Of a stretch of 64,000 nucleotides of DNA, positions 62,791 through 64,000 are shown in pieces. The DNA lies in contig PHDB01000007.1 of assembly GCA_002842495.1 (NCBI GenBank), positions 1 through 64,000 on the forward strand. The letters are read 5' to 3'. This DNA is from Bacteroidetes bacterium HGW-Bacteroidetes-6. GTDB lineage: Bacteria > Bacteroidota > Bacteroidia > Bacteroidales > DTU049. The first letter of the stretch is position 1. The number at the start of each line of letters is the position of its first letter. Made by a program: the position numbers and the translations under genes. A model generated the notes under the pieces. The model was not told where the DNA came from and made no database searches. It was given only the letters and a program-made list of their open reading frames with translations.

Positions 62791-64000
62791 TTACACGCAA
62801 TTTTGCTTTGGTGTTTTGTCCGATTTTAAGTTTTCTTCTTGTTCCTCGAAATAGGTAGTCCACTTGAAATTGTAGAGACCAAATTCGAGCCGCTTTGCTT
62901 TCTCTTCGGGACTCAAACTTTCGTATTCTTTTTTCTGACGATAGAATTCCTCTTCCATTTCTCTACGTTTGCGTTCTTCTTCTTCGAGGCGAACTGCATT
63001 TTCGCTTTCCCACAATTGTTTTGCTCGTGTGGTCAGGAATGTATCGGCAACCGAAGGGAACAATTCCATCAGCAACTGGTCTTTTTCAGAATTGATAAGT
63101 TTTACGCCACCAAATTCCTTAAATACTTTATTTTCCTGTGGTTTGTAGGTGGTTGTATCGTATGGTGTTTCAATTGGCGAACCAGTAATTTTTTCGCGAA
63201 ATGCAGGAACAACCGGGACTGGTGTTTTGCCGTAGGAACCTTTAATTAGGTTTTCGAACTGTGTATTGTTGTTGGTGTACCAAGGCAGACCTTTGTTTTC
63301 GTCGAGAATACAATTCACGGCCTGAACACCTACAATTTGACTGGTTGGAGTCACCAACGGCACACAACCTGCATCCATGCGAACTTTGGGAACAGCAATC
63401 AACACGCGTGGTAGAAGATCTTCGAGCTTCAGCTGTTTGAGCTGTGCCAGCATATTGGTGTACATTCCACCAGGAATCTGAGCGTTTTTTACCATTTCGT
63501 CAGCCGATGGAAAATTGAAGAATTCTTCAATTTTATTGCAGGCAACCAAAACGTCTTCGTAGTCTTCTTTTTCAACCGAATTGATAGCGCGGTCGAACAA
63601 AGCATCGATGTCTTTTGGTAGCGTGTCTTTGGTGAGGTCGAAACTACGTGGAAACATTTTGTAACTATCGAATTCGGCCATTTCCTTGCGGATATCGTAA
63701 AGCAAGTCGCTCAAAGGCTTGAGTACTTCGATATTGACATTGGTTTCAATATTCAGCTTTTTACAGAAGAGATGAATAACCTCGTAAGCGGGAGCGGCCG
63801 GACCGCCTGCAAAAGGCATCATGTTGGTGTCAACAATGTCGGCTCCGCTCATAATGGCTGTGAGCACCGAGGCAAGACCGTAGCCGGGAGTGGAATGTGT
63901 ATGAAAATCGACAGGAATATTGACGCTTTTTTTCAGCGCTTTGATAATTTTTGCAGCGCTGACATGATCGACTAAGCCGGCCATATCTTTAAGGGTAACC
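62791..64000 (-). CDS. Biotin-dependent carboxyltransferase subunit (pyruvate carboxylase B / oxaloacetate decarboxylase alpha type), partial
   Basis: The C-terminal 402 residues of a gene that continues past the right edge. The visible part opens VTLKDMAGL, then has the zinc-site PVDFHTHSTPGYG, DTNMMPFAGGPAAPA, and MFPRSFDLT, typical of the carboxyltransferase TIM barrel. The PYC/OADA C-terminal domain (RVLIAVPKVRMDAGCVPLVTPTSQIVG) follows. The tail is a charged helix and ends DKTPKQNCV without a biotinyl-lysine domain (AMKM), so biotin is carried on a separate subunit. It would add or remove CO2 between pyruvate and oxaloacetate. Confidence 0.92.
   Translation of the reverse strand, partial: VTLKDMAGLVDHVSAAKIIKALKKSVNIPVDFHTHSTPGYGLASVLTAIMSGADIVDTNMMPFAGGPAAPAYEVIHLFCKKLNIETNVNIEVLKPLSDLLYDIRKEMAEFDSYKMFPRSFDLTKDTLPKDIDALFDRAINSVEKEDYEDVLVACNKIEEFFNFPSADEMVKNAQIPGGMYTNMLAQLKQLKLEDLLPRVLIAVPKVRMDAGCVPLVTPTSQIVGVQAVNCILDENKGLPWYTNNNTQFENLIKGSYGKTPVPVVPAFREKITGSPIETPYDTTTYKPQENKVFKEFGGVKLINSEKDQLLMELFPSVADTFLTTRAKQLWESENAVRLEEEERKRREMEEEFYRQKKEYESLSPEEKAKRLEFGLYNFKWTTYFEEQEENLKSDKTPKQNCV

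Overview
The window comes from a chromosome of the phylum Bacteroidota, probably an anaerobic or microaerobic relative of the Bacteroidales. Four things point there: three secreted proteins end in type IX secretion (T9SS) type A sorting domains; start codons are preceded by TAnnTTTG promoter boxes, in four cases with a TTG or TTTG box at the right distance, and hardly ever by a Shine-Dalgarno sequence; threonine breakdown uses the short-chain-dehydrogenase type of threonine dehydrogenase; and pyruvate is oxidised by a 1173-residue pyruvate:ferredoxin oxidoreductase. No insertion sequence, prophage or CRISPR array was seen. One gene (8516-10768) looks different in base composition from its neighbours.

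Layout. 1-8.4 kb is housekeeping: the end of a lipoprotein gene, dnaB, a secreted protein usually named 'asparagine synthetase B', tpx, ubiD, and a divergent tdh/kbl pair that turns threonine into glycine and acetyl-CoA. 8.5-16.4 kb encodes secreted proteins: a DUF4838 protein, a T9SS beta-propeller protein, and an overlapping pair made of a lipoprotein and an 802-residue helical protein. 16.5-22.2 kb is one leftward operon of a TetR regulator, a LolA-like protein, two FtsX-type permeases, a LolD-type ATPase and an outer-membrane barrel; the TetR operator lies on the promoter. 22.4-34.3 kb holds small lipoproteins, glnS and folB, an SSB-like gene, the initiator tRNA, an era-der-S4 operon, an acetyltransferase-racemase pair, and a DUF4139 / membrane protein / glycosyltransferase operon.

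The most interesting region is 34.3-41.6 kb, a six-gene leftward operon with nearly every gene touching or overlapping the next: adenylation enzyme, GNAT acetyltransferase, acyl carrier protein, SGNH lipoprotein, SGNH protein with three LysM domains, and an MBOAT membrane acyltransferase. This is the DltA-DltC-DltD-DltB parts list, which in Gram-positive bacteria D-alanylates teichoic acid. Here it sits in a Gram-negative cell that has no teichoic acid and carries a peptidoglycan-binding module. A second MBOAT-SGNH pair without carrier or ligase lies at 60.5-62.7 kb.

From 41.9 to 45.8 kb, two paralogous T9SS proteins flank a secreted CAP-domain protein. From 45.9 to 51.5 kb come two tandem 746-residue PiT phosphate transporters with PhoU-like tails and then a class C acid phosphatase lipoprotein, which suggests a phosphate-salvage neighbourhood. 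From 51.5 to 64 kb are nifJ, rsgA, an AbiEi-like antitoxin without a toxin, an exonuclease-family/dtd/mazG operon, an esterase, the second MBOAT pair, and the C-terminal part of a biotin-dependent carboxyltransferase subunit that runs off the right edge.
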